DNA of 64,000 nucleotides from Halichondria panicea (Eukaryota; Porifera; Demospongiae; Suberitida; Halichondriidae), in NCBI RefSeq assembly GCF_963675165.1, contig NC_087382.1, positions 7,302,315 through 7,366,314 on the forward strand. Reading direction: 5' to 3'. Positions 13,274 to 23,915 of the stretch are shown here, piece by piece. A program made the translations under genes and the position numbers. The notes under the pieces were generated by a model. It had not been told where the DNA came from. It was given only the letters and a program-made list of their open reading frames with translations, and ran no database searches. Numbering within the stretch: position 1 is the stretch's first letter; each line of letters opens with the position of its first letter.

Positions 13274-13941
13274 TGATAATATATACAACATTTGCTAACT
13301 GGCGTAGAAGATGTAGTCTTTGCTGGCCTCAGACAGCACTAACGTGTGTCCACTATACAATGTACATTAAGTAGGGCTTGTCCCCATCAATGAAGGCTTA
13401 GAGAAACAGATTAATTCCTGGCATTAGTTCGTTGCGAAGTTTAAAGGTCACGAACTACTAATTGCCAACTGCCAATTGCCAATTGCCAACTCCCAACTAG
13501 GAGTAGCACTCAGGGCCACCGTAGTGCAACCTTTTTCTTGTTTTTAGCAACGTTCTTGGAGCAAGCTAAACAAAAATTCATAGCTGCTAAGTCAAGCGTT
13601 TGCGGTTGACCTTTTACATGCGTTGGAAATAATCGAATTCTTTTGGTTTTGACACTGACGTAATGACATCCATTGTGCAATGACCTCTGGACGGAAGTGC
13701 TCAGACGGTACCTCTAGGGAGCGGCTGATTCATGAGACTAAATAGGAACCTGGTTGAACAAGGAGATAGAAACACGCTTTGGTTCACTGTATTAAAGTAC
13801 TCGTGCAATTAATTTGGCCTAGGTTTGAGCTTACAAACAGTTCTAGATTAGCTACAATTGTGGTGCAAGCTAAAGTCTATTTGTGTTGAGTTCGACCTTC
13901 ATAAAGTTTTCATACTTCACTGAAATTGAATGTTTCATATA

Positions 13942-14215
13942 CAGGGTTTTGCAGAATCTTTGCAATATCTACAAAAAAGCGTTGTGCGTTGAGCATTCCT
14001 TATATGGTTATCTGTGATCAACCAGAAAGTTGTAGATCTTAGTCAGCATGTCACTATTCTCCATCTTGTATCCCAAATAATGCCTTAATCTTTTTGAATT
14101 TTGTTTCCCAATCAGGCATTTCACCACAATATGTAATGACACCACTGTGTAAACATTAGATATCCATATAAGGAACGCTCTACACCCTCTATTTCAAAGA
14201 TTCTGCAAAACCCTC
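13942..14215. mobile_element. TA-flanked MITE with AGGGTTTTGCAGAATCTTTG ends
   Basis: The ends are inverted over about 22 bp and flanked by TA on both sides. A second inner inverted match (CCTTATATGG against CCATATAAGG) continues the arms. It is non-coding and fits a Tc1/mariner-type MITE. Confidence 0.7.
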
Positions 14216-14454
14216 TACTAATGGATTCCTTGTTAAAAAGCACTTCTATCTATATGCTGTAGAGTATCTAAAACTGACTTATGTAGACACACGTTATCTA
14301 TTGTATATAGTATCATTGTTGTGTTTTGTGGCTTACCAGGACCTCAAGGATCTAGGAAGCAACAAAGAAGAAGATTGATTCTGCTAGGTGCTGGGTGGGG
14401 TTTAAAATGGACACGTGGTGATTAGCGCGCATGCGCATTAGATCCAGAATAAGG

Positions 14455-14855
14455 TAGTCTCGCGAGCAGACGTGGGAGGGAGGGAACGTCTGGTCACTAT
14501 TGCAGCAATTCCGTGGACCCCTGCCAGAATGTTGGCAGTGCCAATCAGATTTGTCCACGTCATAGTGGGGCGGTAACACCCCGTATATTTTCCGCATAAA
14601 ATGAACGTGAAAAGAAGGATTATTGACTCTAGCAAAGGCTAATTTTAGTGTTGAACCATACCTGGCTGCGAAGGAACTCGGTTGCAAGGAGCTCAGACCA
14701 AGCAAGAGCTAGCTAGCTGCGAAGGAAAATATTTGTCTACATGTGAATTTGGTTAATTAACAAATATCTTGCACGTGACTACATTCCTCAGTGCCATGGA
14801 ATTGCTGCAATAGTGACCAGACGTTCCCTCCCTCCCACGTCTGCTTGCGAGACTA
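14455..14855. mobile_element. Foldback element with TAGTCTCGC ends
   Basis: Arms of about 65 bp (TAGTCTCGCGAGCAGACGTG and complement) are separated by about 270 bp. Its end sequence resembles that of the large element at 11.9-13.7 kb, so the two may share a transposase source. It is non-coding. Confidence 0.75.
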
Positions 14856-15101
14856 AGGAATAAGGCCCTTAAAGGCACTTCATTATTTATGGTACCAACC
14901 CTGAGTACCGTATAGCGGGTAAGTTTCGTGGGGTAAAAAATTCGTTCAACTCGAGAAATTTACTAAGATATCTCGATCAAGAATCTTGGGGCAAATGACG
15001 CATGTACAGACAGTGTATACCAGGCCGTCTTTCTCAATTGAGAGCGGCCTGGAATCAAGGCTAACCTACAACTTACTTAGCATTCCTAGTAAAGAGGATT
15101 T

Positions 15102-15224
15102 CAGGTTGGTTGGCAGAAGTTAAAAGTTGAAGTGCAACCCATGACCACGCAGTGTCCTACTAATGCAATTAGTTGTCATGGCTGACTGCACTTTAACTTT
15201 TAACTTCTGTCAACCAACCTGAAA
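15102..15224. repeat. Short inverted repeat
   Basis: AGGTTGGTTGGCAGAAGTTA and its near-perfect complement form arms of about 35 bp around a 50-bp loop. It lies directly after a one-armed copy of the GCCTCGAT/CCAGGCC family (about 15022-15065). Confidence 0.7.
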
Positions 15225-16069
15225 AGTTATATCCTCAAAGGCAAGGTTTTTTGCATGCGCACTAATATCTAGATGGGTAAGACACCATTTTGTCAGTGTC
15301 CATGTGATTTAGAAGCCCTCAGGCACTTTGTAGTTCCCTCGGGATACTAAAGGGCTTCTAAATCCCATAGATACCTCCAAAACAGTGTCTAACTGCGTCA
15401 CATAATATTTATTTACTTTGCTACATGTACATGTATACGTTGAATTCATTAAAATGTTTCTCACAACACATTGTTCATTTTCGTTTTGTGGTGCAGATCG
15501 CAGCCATCTTACTGATGGCAAGTTGTGTGAAAGGTAAGAAACACAAAATAGATCCAAAACTAGAGCATTGGAAAACAGTTGATTTTGTGATTCCCCCGCT
15601 ATAAAATTACTGGATCTGCCCCTGGGTTGAAATAAAGATCTACGTAAGAGCCAGTGTACAAGTTAGTTTATGCTCTCTTTTATTCAACTTATTCAACTTA
15701 TTGTGTTGTTGTTGTGTTGTAAATAGCTATACGTATGCTGTAAACACAGTGATTTAGCTTCCAGGAGATCCTACGCACCTTGGGTTAATTAATGGTGCTC
15801 TGATTGGTCAGTGTATCTGTTTCTGTACAGGGCAAATCGTGGACCTAGTGTCACCGTCACCAACCAGCTATTGTGATGGTGATGCTACGACATGCCGGGT
15901 TAGTGGGCCTGCAATCTTTTGGCAGGCCTCACCGTTTTTAGATGCCGCTGTAGGGTATCAGACTCAGGTAGGTTAAGGCCGTTTTTTCTTGAAATTGAAG
16001 AAAAAGTGTACTATAAAAAATCTCGTCAATTACACATTATTTTTTTCAAAATGTATTGTAAACATGAAT

Positions 16070-16485
16070 ACCGATAACATTATTACCATGGTTACTATCT
16101 TGTGCGTTTAACTGTGACCAAATACGACTTACCTTAACCAATAGTTTTGAATATGCTGCCTCCAATACCGAAGCCATATTGGTATCAAAAGAAAGCTCTT
16201 AGTGAGATCTACTAGAAACAAGGTGGATATTTGGTCATTTTAGCTCTGATTACATCAACTTTGTTGAAAAAAATGCTCAGAAAACGTGAAAATTTATGAT
16301 TTGTATGCCTACTGTATACAAAATACGTGATAGCAGCCCTAAATATCCACTTCGTTTCTATTGTACTGTATTTCTTTTAATACTAAGATTGTACCATGAA
16401 AGTGATTATTGGAGGCAGCATTTTTTGGTTTAACAAGTTAACATACGCAACAAGGTGGTAACCATGGCAATGATGTTATCATCTA
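16070..16485. mobile_element. Foldback element inside an intron of the Ig receptor
   Basis: Inverted arms (GATAACATTATTACCATGG on the left, the matching complement near 16455-16483, and inner GCTGCCTCC against GGAGGCAGC) bracket the intron between two Ig exons. A second inner pair around 16205-16235 and 16345-16370 continues the fold. Confidence 0.6.
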
Positions 16486-16888
16486 ACCAACCTGTGTTTG
16501 CAGGACTCACCGCCAGCCACCAACACATTTGCTGATGGGCATATTTCCATATCCCTCATCAGCAATAACCCTCTGGCATCAGAGTTGGTATTGAGAGGCA
16601 TTGACACTGTCAATATCACATGCTCAACACTAGATGTAGATGATGCAATTGTATCCCAATCTATACAACTGACACGATCATGTAAGTACCATTGTATACC
16701 TGTAGATGTGTGTGGCTTAGTAAAACTACATGCAAGTTGTAGTGTCATTATTCCTACATGTATTCCCCCCAAACTATACTATTTGTTTCTTTATGTTTGC
16801 AGCAACACCCACCCCCTGTGGTTAATGCCACCATGACATACACTGGTGGGGCTGTTTTCCACATTAGTCCAAAATTGGAAACTGGATG

Positions 16889-16926
16889 GTGTCACACTAC
16901 CTAGGTGGTGTCCTAGGTAGTGTGAC
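16889..16926. repeat. Short perfect hairpin within the Ig-like exon
   Basis: TGTCACACTACCTAGG and its exact complement flank a 6-base loop. It interrupts the reading frame of the second Ig-like segment. Confidence 0.8.
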
Positions 16927-17512
16927 AATTAACCAAATGACAGTGGTGAGGTTCAACGTAACTGAAAATCACGTTGATATGAACCTCACCTGTCAGGTAA
17001 TGACCACCTTACAGCAGAAGTGAGGGTTGTTTCTAGGTGTGGTCAGGTGTCTGCACCGAGAAACACGAACGACATTTATATCATATCAAGTGAGTCACAA
17101 TCACTCAAATGGGGACAAGCCTAATAATGTTTTTGTGCAGCTCGATCTCTTGGTGCAGACCCAACAATGACAGACCTTACTATATATACCAGTGATAACG
17201 TTGTCAGCGCTCTTTGTTTTGTCTGTTTTGGTTTTGTCTGTTCTGCTGCTTCTGATGGTCATTGTGGTAAGTGAAATTTAGACTGAATGATGGCTAATAC
17301 TACGTACACTAATTAGATTACATGCAAATTCCCTGTGTTTGCTTTACACATAATAATTATTATCAGCAATTCCCACTTGTGGTACAAGCTTAGTGTGTCC
17401 TGGACTTGTACAGTCATGCATGCACTCATGTCAACAGATACTAATACTCACAGCTTGTAAGTTAATCACATTGCTTAGCCACAAGCAATACAAGCGTAGG
17501 TTGAGCTAGTTA

Positions 17513-17885
17513 TGCCTCGGTGCGCATGAGGTATACGGTAGTGTGTTTGTGTATGTGTGTGTGTGTGTAGACTGTTACAGCTGCTGTGTCTGTGTGTGTA
17601 GAGCTGCTCAAGGATCAATGAAGTGCAAGTAAGAGTTTCTATAGGCTTCTAGTCATGTTTTCTTGGATTCGTATTTGTGGATTTGCAAAGTAAAGCTTTG
17701 TTCTCGAGTTATGCCTGCTGACTTGCAGCCATAATTTTAGGCTTGAACTTTTGGCATCTAATCGTGATCATTACCCACTCTTTGTGCTGCAAAATTAAAA
17801 ATGCTCATCATAATGTATAAAAGCTAGCTTTATGTTATGTAGCTTTGGCACCTCCATCGAGGTATCAGCACCCGCGGTGCTTTAA
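17513..17885 (+). repeat. SINE-like dispersed repeat, longest copy
   Basis: It begins with GCCTCGGTGCGCATGAGGTA and contains a GT run, then GAAGTGCAAGTAAGAGTTTC, TATAGGCTTCTAG, a TCGAGTTATGCC motif and a tail with TAGCTTTGGCACCTCCATCG. Shorter relatives lie at about 48195-48410 and 60722-60905, with a head-only copy at 42060-42180 and tail-only copies at 41170-41205 and 53217-53270. I did not find convincing pol III boxes, so SINE is only a working label. Confidence 0.55.
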
Positions 17886-19010
17886 TTTTTCAGGTGACCC
17901 TATCGTACCTTATCTGGGACACTATTTTGTCTTTGTACTGAAAATCAGTGCATTTGTAAATTCTCACCTATAAAAGTAGCTTGTTATTGAATGATATTGT
18001 TTATGTTGTAGTGCTGGAAATATCAAGGCCACTTTAGGCGGACCACTCATCATTCATCGGTTAGTTCACTTATATGGTTTGCATAATATGATGCATGTGT
18101 TGCAAATAATTTGTTTTGCTTGTCATTTAGCAGGAACACAATGCAAGGCGCGTTAAATTTTAATTGCATGTGTGAAGCCACTCGCTTATACGTGCACTCA
18201 CCTGGCCTTAGAATAAAATACCTAGTATTCCTCAGTGTAAACCACATAGAACACGTGCCAACAAGATAATTATCTACAAATTCACGTATGTAGGCCATGC
18301 AGCAGATGTTTCTACTATACTGACTCGTACTTATTATAATCATGAAGGTTCCAGTAACCACATGATATGCCTATATTAACATGCTCAAAAGTATGCTGTA
18401 ATAGTCTAGCTCTATATTTTGTCACATTGTACTATTCCTTTATTAGAATGCTGAAGAAGTTCCTACTGAGACTAAACAGTGTAATTACCTAATTAGAACG
18501 TAAATAGTGGTCTTAGTCTGTAATTTTTGGAGAAATCTATATAGCAGTCCTAGTACTTTTTACATACACCGAGTATGTATATTGAAATTTTTATTCTGAG
18601 CTGTATAATAATTATTGCTATACTAATACTAGTACAAGAACTGCATGATTGTTATAACAGACTGATACCAAAAAAAATGCAATCAGTGTAAATAAATTCA
18701 TGTAGCAAGTTGCTGTTTTTACTGCAGATGTTCGATTAAGCTAGTGTACCACAAAAGTGTACAAACAAGTGCAAAAAACATTGTGTGAAAAAATAGGAGG
18801 AAGTAGAGCTGAGCGGCTCATACACCAATGAAGTGTTCGTGTTGGTGCTGGTTATTTATAGACTTGAAAGTTGCAAAAACTGAAGGAGAAGTAGTGCTGT
18901 GCATGCATGGACCTCACTCAAACCATGCCAATTAATTAAGGGATGTCTATAATTATACCGAATGCAAAGTATACAAGTATAATTTTCTTATAGAGCTCAC
19001 AGTGTGGAAT
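17886..19010. other. Gene-free spacer
   Basis: It is AT-rich and I recognised no gene. A short open stretch after a TTGTAG at about 18011 could be a cytoplasmic exon of the upstream receptor, but nothing confirms it. Confidence 0.35.
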
Positions 19011-19017
19011 TTTAGAG

Positions 19018-19205
19018 CAATAAGAAGACAAAAGACATTATACAGACAAAGGTGCAAAAGACATTATACAGACAAGACAAAGGTGCAAAAGACATTATAC
19101 AGACACAGACAAAACAAAGGTGCAAAAGACATTATACAGACAAGACAAAGGTGCAAAAGACATTATACAGACACAGACAAAACAAAGGTGCAAAATACAT
19201 TATAC
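19018..19205 (+). repeat. Tandem repeat of about 30-39 bp
   Basis: Five units share GGTGCAAAAGACATTATACA and are separated by GACAAGACAAA or an extended spacer. The array ends about 45 bp beyond the stop codon of the adjacent - strand kinase-like gene. Confidence 0.9.
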
Positions 19206-19250
19206 AACAAGATAATTTCTTGCTAATTAAACCGTCTTTGAAGTACTAGT

Positions 19251-20895
19251 TTATTGATCTCTCTTTGATAAAACATCTTGAAGTACCAGTTTATCCAACT
19301 CACCTAAGAATGGGAATGAGTAATAAAATTATCATTTGTATAAGTGTATAATCATTTCTTACCAGTGAAGACAAGCTTTTTAAAAAAGGGCAAACAAATC
19401 TTGTAGTCCCTGTGGTCAGTGTCATCTTTAAATAACTGATAAAAGATGAGCCCAACCTGCTTCCAATCTAAATTTTCAGCAGTCCACCTGCGATCCAACG
19501 GGTAGTACATGTCATTTTCAGGATTGAAATCACTTGATATGGCTTTTGCTTTTGTGTTCGCTTTAACGCTTCTGTCTAAGTCTATTAAAACCAAAGTGGA
19601 GAAATCCGTTGCCACACAAACATTTTCTCTTCGAATGTCCAAATGGGCAATGTTTAGTTGATGAAGCTCTTCGATGATTTGCACTAAAACTTGTAAGTAC
19701 CAATACAAATTTTTTTTAATTTCGCTAGGCAGGAGCGGTGGTAAGTACAATGGGTAAGTGAAGTAGGTAAACGGGAAAACTTCATTGGAAATGGGAAACC
19801 CGATTGACTTGGATCTCAGCCCAAAACGTAACAGATGGAACAATCTCGATTCTTCCTGCTGATTCATTGGTATTTTGTGTACCAGCTGCTGAGTTGGATT
19901 CACGATGACAACACTCTGGCCAGACATCAATTGTTTTGCTCCAGGCCCAAATACCCCAGCGATGTTGCTTTGGCATACTGGGAAAGCGAAGAGGTAACAT
20001 TTTGTTTCTTCCCATCTCTTGCCCCAAAGATCTTTATTCTTTTTATAGACACGCTTGAGGTGGGCAGGAACGTCACAATGCATAATTGGCAAATGCTCCT
20101 CGTCAAATCTCATGTCATTAAATACCCATGCCACCGTGACCAAGATAACGCATTCAACGCTCTCAAACGGAAAGTAAAACCCTTGAAGGGATTCTTCTTG
20201 GATACACCGGTTTCTCAGTGATGACAGCATTTGTGCTAAGTGGATCGCTAGCTTCAGAGTAGTGTCCTTGTATGAACTGTTTGATTCGACTTCACAAATA
20301 AAAAATGTTGCTCCACTTCGATCTGCAATTGTTACGTCCGGATATCTTCGGATTGTAACTGGCATTGAGCTAGTGTCTGGCAATAGTTTCAAACCTTTGC
20401 ACACTTGAGCTTCGACTCCCAAAACTTCTGATATGTAGTCACCAACTCTAGTTTCGCTTTTAATAATCTTTCCAGAAGCAGATACCTTCAAGCCCTTATA
20501 CAAGGCATCCAAAGAGTAGAGTTTAGGGGGGGGTGTGTCACCTCTGTGAATCAACTGTTTTAATACTGACGTACTATACGGCGACTTGGATAGCGCCGAA
20601 GGGAGAATTGGTTTGCTGGCTCTTGAAGTTCTAACGTAATCAAAGTTTGAATTCCATCCCATACGCTTTCCTGGATAATCCTATGAAGGAAATAATGAGT
20701 GGTGGTTATTATAAGCACGAGAGGTTCTTAATTAGGCACTTTCGTAATACTAACACTTTGTGAGCGAAGCAACACACTGCTCTGTGCCCACTCGTTTTAT
20801 TTACCAGTACAGTACGAGCATATCTAGTGATAGAACACTAGCTAAGTTGTGTTTACCCCTACGGCGCTCAAGAGTCCAACCATCTTCTCAGCCAT
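19251..20895 (-). CDS. Kinase-fold protein with an N-terminal PD-motif region (gene A)
   Basis: Three exons join in frame: 20857-20895 (ATG at 20895), 19363-20680 and 19251-19303, giving about 469 residues. The main exon alone runs on into an intronic stop. The last exon restores a charged tail like that of gene B. The C-terminal half has the hallmarks of the protein-kinase-like fold. There is a candidate ATP-site lysine in QLVHKIP, a catalytic loop HLDIRRENV at about 359-367, and IDLDR in place of DFG at about 377-381. Upstream, RRYPDVTI followed by FFICEVESN and a helix resembles the core of PD-(D/E)XK nucleases, with the last K replaced. The substrate is unknown. Kinase domains fused to such nuclease-like modules are known among Crinkler-type eukaryotic effectors, which is only an analogy here. 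Confidence 0.75.
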
Positions 20896-22004
20896 CTTCT
20901 TTGGAGTTTCTTCGTAGCCCCGAGACGGTAGATTTCTTGCCTAAATTTAAATTAAGCCATTTGACTTAACAAATTCCACAGAGGCAATACTTGCATTTCA
21001 TTGGGTTAAAAATCACATTACAGTCTCTAGACCTAATCCTAGCTCTACTTGATTTTGTTAACATACCAAGTTAATGTTTAATGGTTAGGGCCGGAAACTA
21101 TATGCAGGCTAAAAAACAAAAGGTTTGCTTAGTATTTGTAAACTGCAAATGGCCAGCAACGTGACGCATTTGTACGTTGTGAAATAAACGTGGCACGTGG
21201 GCCCCACTAATTTGCCTCATGTAACAGAAAGAAAGATAAACCAAGTTTCTATTCTATTCAATGAAGTTTCTCCAGAAAAGTATACTACTTCAATACGTGT
21301 TAGGATCAAGTTTATTTTATGTTTGAACCTTCTGAAGCCGATACATTTGCTAGCATGCTGGAAAGACTAATAGCCGAAAATTCTCTCACAGCCAACCAGC
21401 TTGCTCTACATGGGAGTCAAAGGACACTGTCAGTGATGTAACTGCTCAACTTGGCTTTGCAATGCTGTCAACTTAATGGAAGATTTGTTCAGTATGTGTT
21501 CCATCCTAACAAGAAAGCAGTATCTATGGACTTTCTGTTGTTGTAAGAGAGCAAAGACTACTGCGTGTAGGACAGTGACAAATCAGAAAGGCCAGAATAT
21601 CAACATAGAGCTACGATGGAATAGTGGCCTCCCAGAGTCTCTGGTTGATTCAACAAACTGCTGGGCTGAGGTCACTATATTTTTGGGGATACCCTGCAGT
21701 AGAGAGGTACTTCAATACCGAAAGGTTTCAAGGCACTAATTTTCAAAGGTAAACTGCGTAAATTTAGTGCCTCGAAGATACCAGTTCTTTTTTGCTTGTA
21801 CCAATGGTACTCGCGTCTTTAGGGAGGTTACACATTTTGAAAGTGGTGCCTATTATAATACAAGCAATAATCTACCACCCCTACCTGTACATTATGTATT
21901 TCTAAAGCTTGTCGACAAGTAGAAGTCTATTTATATACCAGCAATATTCTACCAACCCCTTCCTGTACATTCTGTATTTCCAAATAATTTCCAGAGCCTA
22001 AAAA
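20896..22004. other. Mostly gene-free; weak + strand open stretches
   Basis: An open stretch near 21320-21440 reads EPSEADTFASMLERLIAENS and another at about 21575-21700 reads NIELRWNSGLPESLV. Neither has a recognised family or a complete structure. They could be exons of an unknown gene or remnants. Confidence 0.25.
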
Positions 22005-22095
22005 AGTTAAAGAGAGGGATTGGAAGTAAGCCTCGATTAAAACCGCGGGGAAACATGGATGGTACCTTGTTTCCAATCCCTCTCTACTCAATCTA
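22005..22095. mobile_element. Small foldback with GAGAGGGATTGGAA ends
   Basis: GAGAGGGATTGGAAGTAAGC and the complement of a similar sequence form arms around a CCGCGGGG centre. The same terminus occurs at 32038-32165, and a variant at both ends of the 32.3-33.0 kb element. Confidence 0.6.
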
Positions 22096-22192
22096 TGATG
22101 GAAGCATGCAGTGCCGTGCACGTTCTAATTAGCTAAGCACCACAAAAAATAATCATCATTTCGTAAATTGTGTTATAGTTAGAACATGGGCA

Positions 22193-22269
22193 TGAGGTAT
22201 CTATGTGTTATAGTGTCCCATATCACGAGGGCAACCCGAGGGATGAGGGACACTATAACCATAGATACC
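22193..22269. repeat. Short inverted repeat
   Basis: GGTATCTATG and TATAGTGTCCC pair with GGGACACTATA and CATAGATACC around a loop containing CGAGGGCAACCCGAG. Confidence 0.65.
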
Positions 22270-22549
22270 GAATGCACATGTGCTAACTGATTTAGATCCC
22301 ACTTTTCCTTGGCAAGAAGTGTATCTATAAAAGCAACAAGCCTTAGCAACAGCTTTATTTTTGAAAATGTCCTGTTCTGACAAGCTAGTCTAGGATGATT
22401 TCTGCTAAAAAAAACCTTTGCATTGGCCTTGCTTCAACATTGGAATGGACAAACTAGTGACTCCACCTTGTGCAGGAAGCGCTCTGCAACAAATGAGCCC
22501 AGCCTCCTCTTTCTCTGCACCGAGTCAAGCCCCACCCCAGCTCAAGCTA

Positions 22550-22650
22550 CACTGAACACCCTCACGAAGTGTAAGTTGTAGTAGGATGAGGTCTCCTATC
22601 TTATCGGACCCCATCCTACTACAACTTACACTTCGTGAGGGTGTTCAGTG
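22550..22650. mobile_element. Perfect 36-bp-arm palindrome
   Basis: CACTGAACACCCTCACGAAG and onward is matched exactly by its complement, with a loop of about 28 bases. The internal GTAGTAGGATG motif is also found, degenerate, at 23690-23830, which suggests a family of foldbacks. Confidence 0.8.
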
Positions 22651-23689
22651 TGGTTCAACTCCTCCGAACCTCTTTGAACTATGCGAATTTAGTGCTAGAA
22701 AAAAGTTGAATTAAAGAGCACCACTAAAGATCCCTTTTTTGGGAATATGCTAAGCGTTACAGAAATTTTAATTTTAGGCATACATTCATTCCCTTATGAT
22801 TGGTGATCACCCCAACTACTACAAATGCTGTTTCATCTATATTTTATATAGCAATACCTCGCAAGCCAAAACTTACTGAGTACGCTGAAGAAAAGAAGAC
22901 AGAAGAATACCGAAGAATACCCCTCCTCTCTACACCCCTACACATCACCGCCCTCGTAAATGTTATTGGCTGTTCTGGCTATATATACACTCTTGTATGC
23001 CTCACCAGCTTCTCTCCATCTAAGACTGTCTGATTAGAGTGCTAAACTAATCATAATTATAGCTGTAATAATCATTTTTATCGTGTAAGTTTTTGTTAAT
23101 GTTGTTCGGTTTGATCCCACTCGTTTTACACTTAGAAAGCAACTGGCAGTGCTGTGGAGTGTTTTGCTGTCTCCAAGTGTATGTAATTATACTTAATGAA
23201 TTGGAAATTGAAATGTACGCTCACCAGCCTAGTATATATAGAAACTTCGTACAACTGATTCATCAAAAGTGAAAACAATTAAGAAAGTTACATGGTGTAT
23301 TATGTATCTTGTCGTGTGAATGATCATGGTTATTGCCTCAAACTAGTGGACTTCTTGATGGTTTTATTTTTCATTTAATTTTAAGTTGGCAGCAAAAGAG
23401 AAGCCTCTGACAGTCTTGATTGTCACCAAGTCTTGATTATTGTTCCTCAGATAATTGCAATTATTGACTGTGTGAACATGCATAATTATATGGTTGATTC
23501 GCGATCAAAATGTTGTCTATCATACATGTAACTCGGGATCCTGAACCGGTTGATATACATCCATTGTGTTACACCCATTAATACTTTTCTTGAGGAGGTG
23601 TTGTACGGCACAAAACAATGTGCATAAAAAGGGGACGCTGCTGATATGCTGGTATGCAGCTGAATCAATAAAATAATAATCTATTATCA
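22651..23689. other. Gene-free spacer
   Basis: No gene was recognised. The open frames present lack family motifs and splice context. Confidence 0.35.
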
Positions 23690-23835
23690 CACATCCTACC
23701 ACGTCATACACGGATAGTGCATCCTACCCCATCCTACTACAACCTTAATTCTTCGTCCTACACTGGATTGTTAAGCCATCCATCCTAAAGTACCCTATCA
23801 TACATCCTACCACGTCCTACACTGAATTGTTCATC
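23690..23835. repeat. Degenerate ATCCTACCACGTC repeat
   Basis: Multiple imperfect copies of CATCCTAC(C/T)AC and GTCCTACACTG lie just beyond the 3' end of gene B. They are related to the arms of the palindrome at 22550. Confidence 0.5.
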
Positions 23836-23915
23836 CATATATACAAGAAGGATCATTTACAACTTGAGACTCTATTATTATTAATCACACAATTAACACA
23901 ATTAACAATTAACAA

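Larger units (their letters stand above)
11869..13748. mobile_element. About 1.87-kb non-coding terminal-repeat element with two nested elements
   Basis: The outer inverted ends are TAGTCTTATGAATCAGCCGC (11876 on) and the reverse of it ending near 13740. An 8-bp match AATAGGAA sits on both flanks as a probable target duplication. Inside lie tandem TAGTTGGTAGTT-like minisatellite arms in opposite orientation (12495-12610 and about 13460-13525). Two complete smaller foldbacks are also nested here (11994-12392 and 12904-13273). No transposase is present. Confidence 0.7.
15497..17272 (+). pseudogene. Ig-type transmembrane receptor, probably frameshifted
   Basis: Exon 15497-15533 encodes a hydrophobic stretch, part of a signal peptide. 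It splices in phase to 15831-15967 and then 16504-16681. Together they read as one extracellular Ig-like domain, with Cys in SYCDG, Trp in IFWQ and Cys in NITCS. The next exon (from 16803) enters a stop when read in the delivered phase. Removing one C from the run at about 16810-16814 would open a second Ig-like stretch, so this looks like a 1-bp homopolymer frameshift. A palindrome at 16889-16926 interrupts that stretch as well. A later exon (about 17143-17271) encodes a clear membrane helix, ALFVLSVLVLSVLLLLMVIV. The first start codon was not located. It is either a decayed gene or has a sequence error. Confidence 0.5.

Noticed and set aside
19002-19249. + strand frames through the tandem repeat near 19.1 kb
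   Set aside because: All are translations of a roughly 30-39-bp tandem repeat, with no other evidence.
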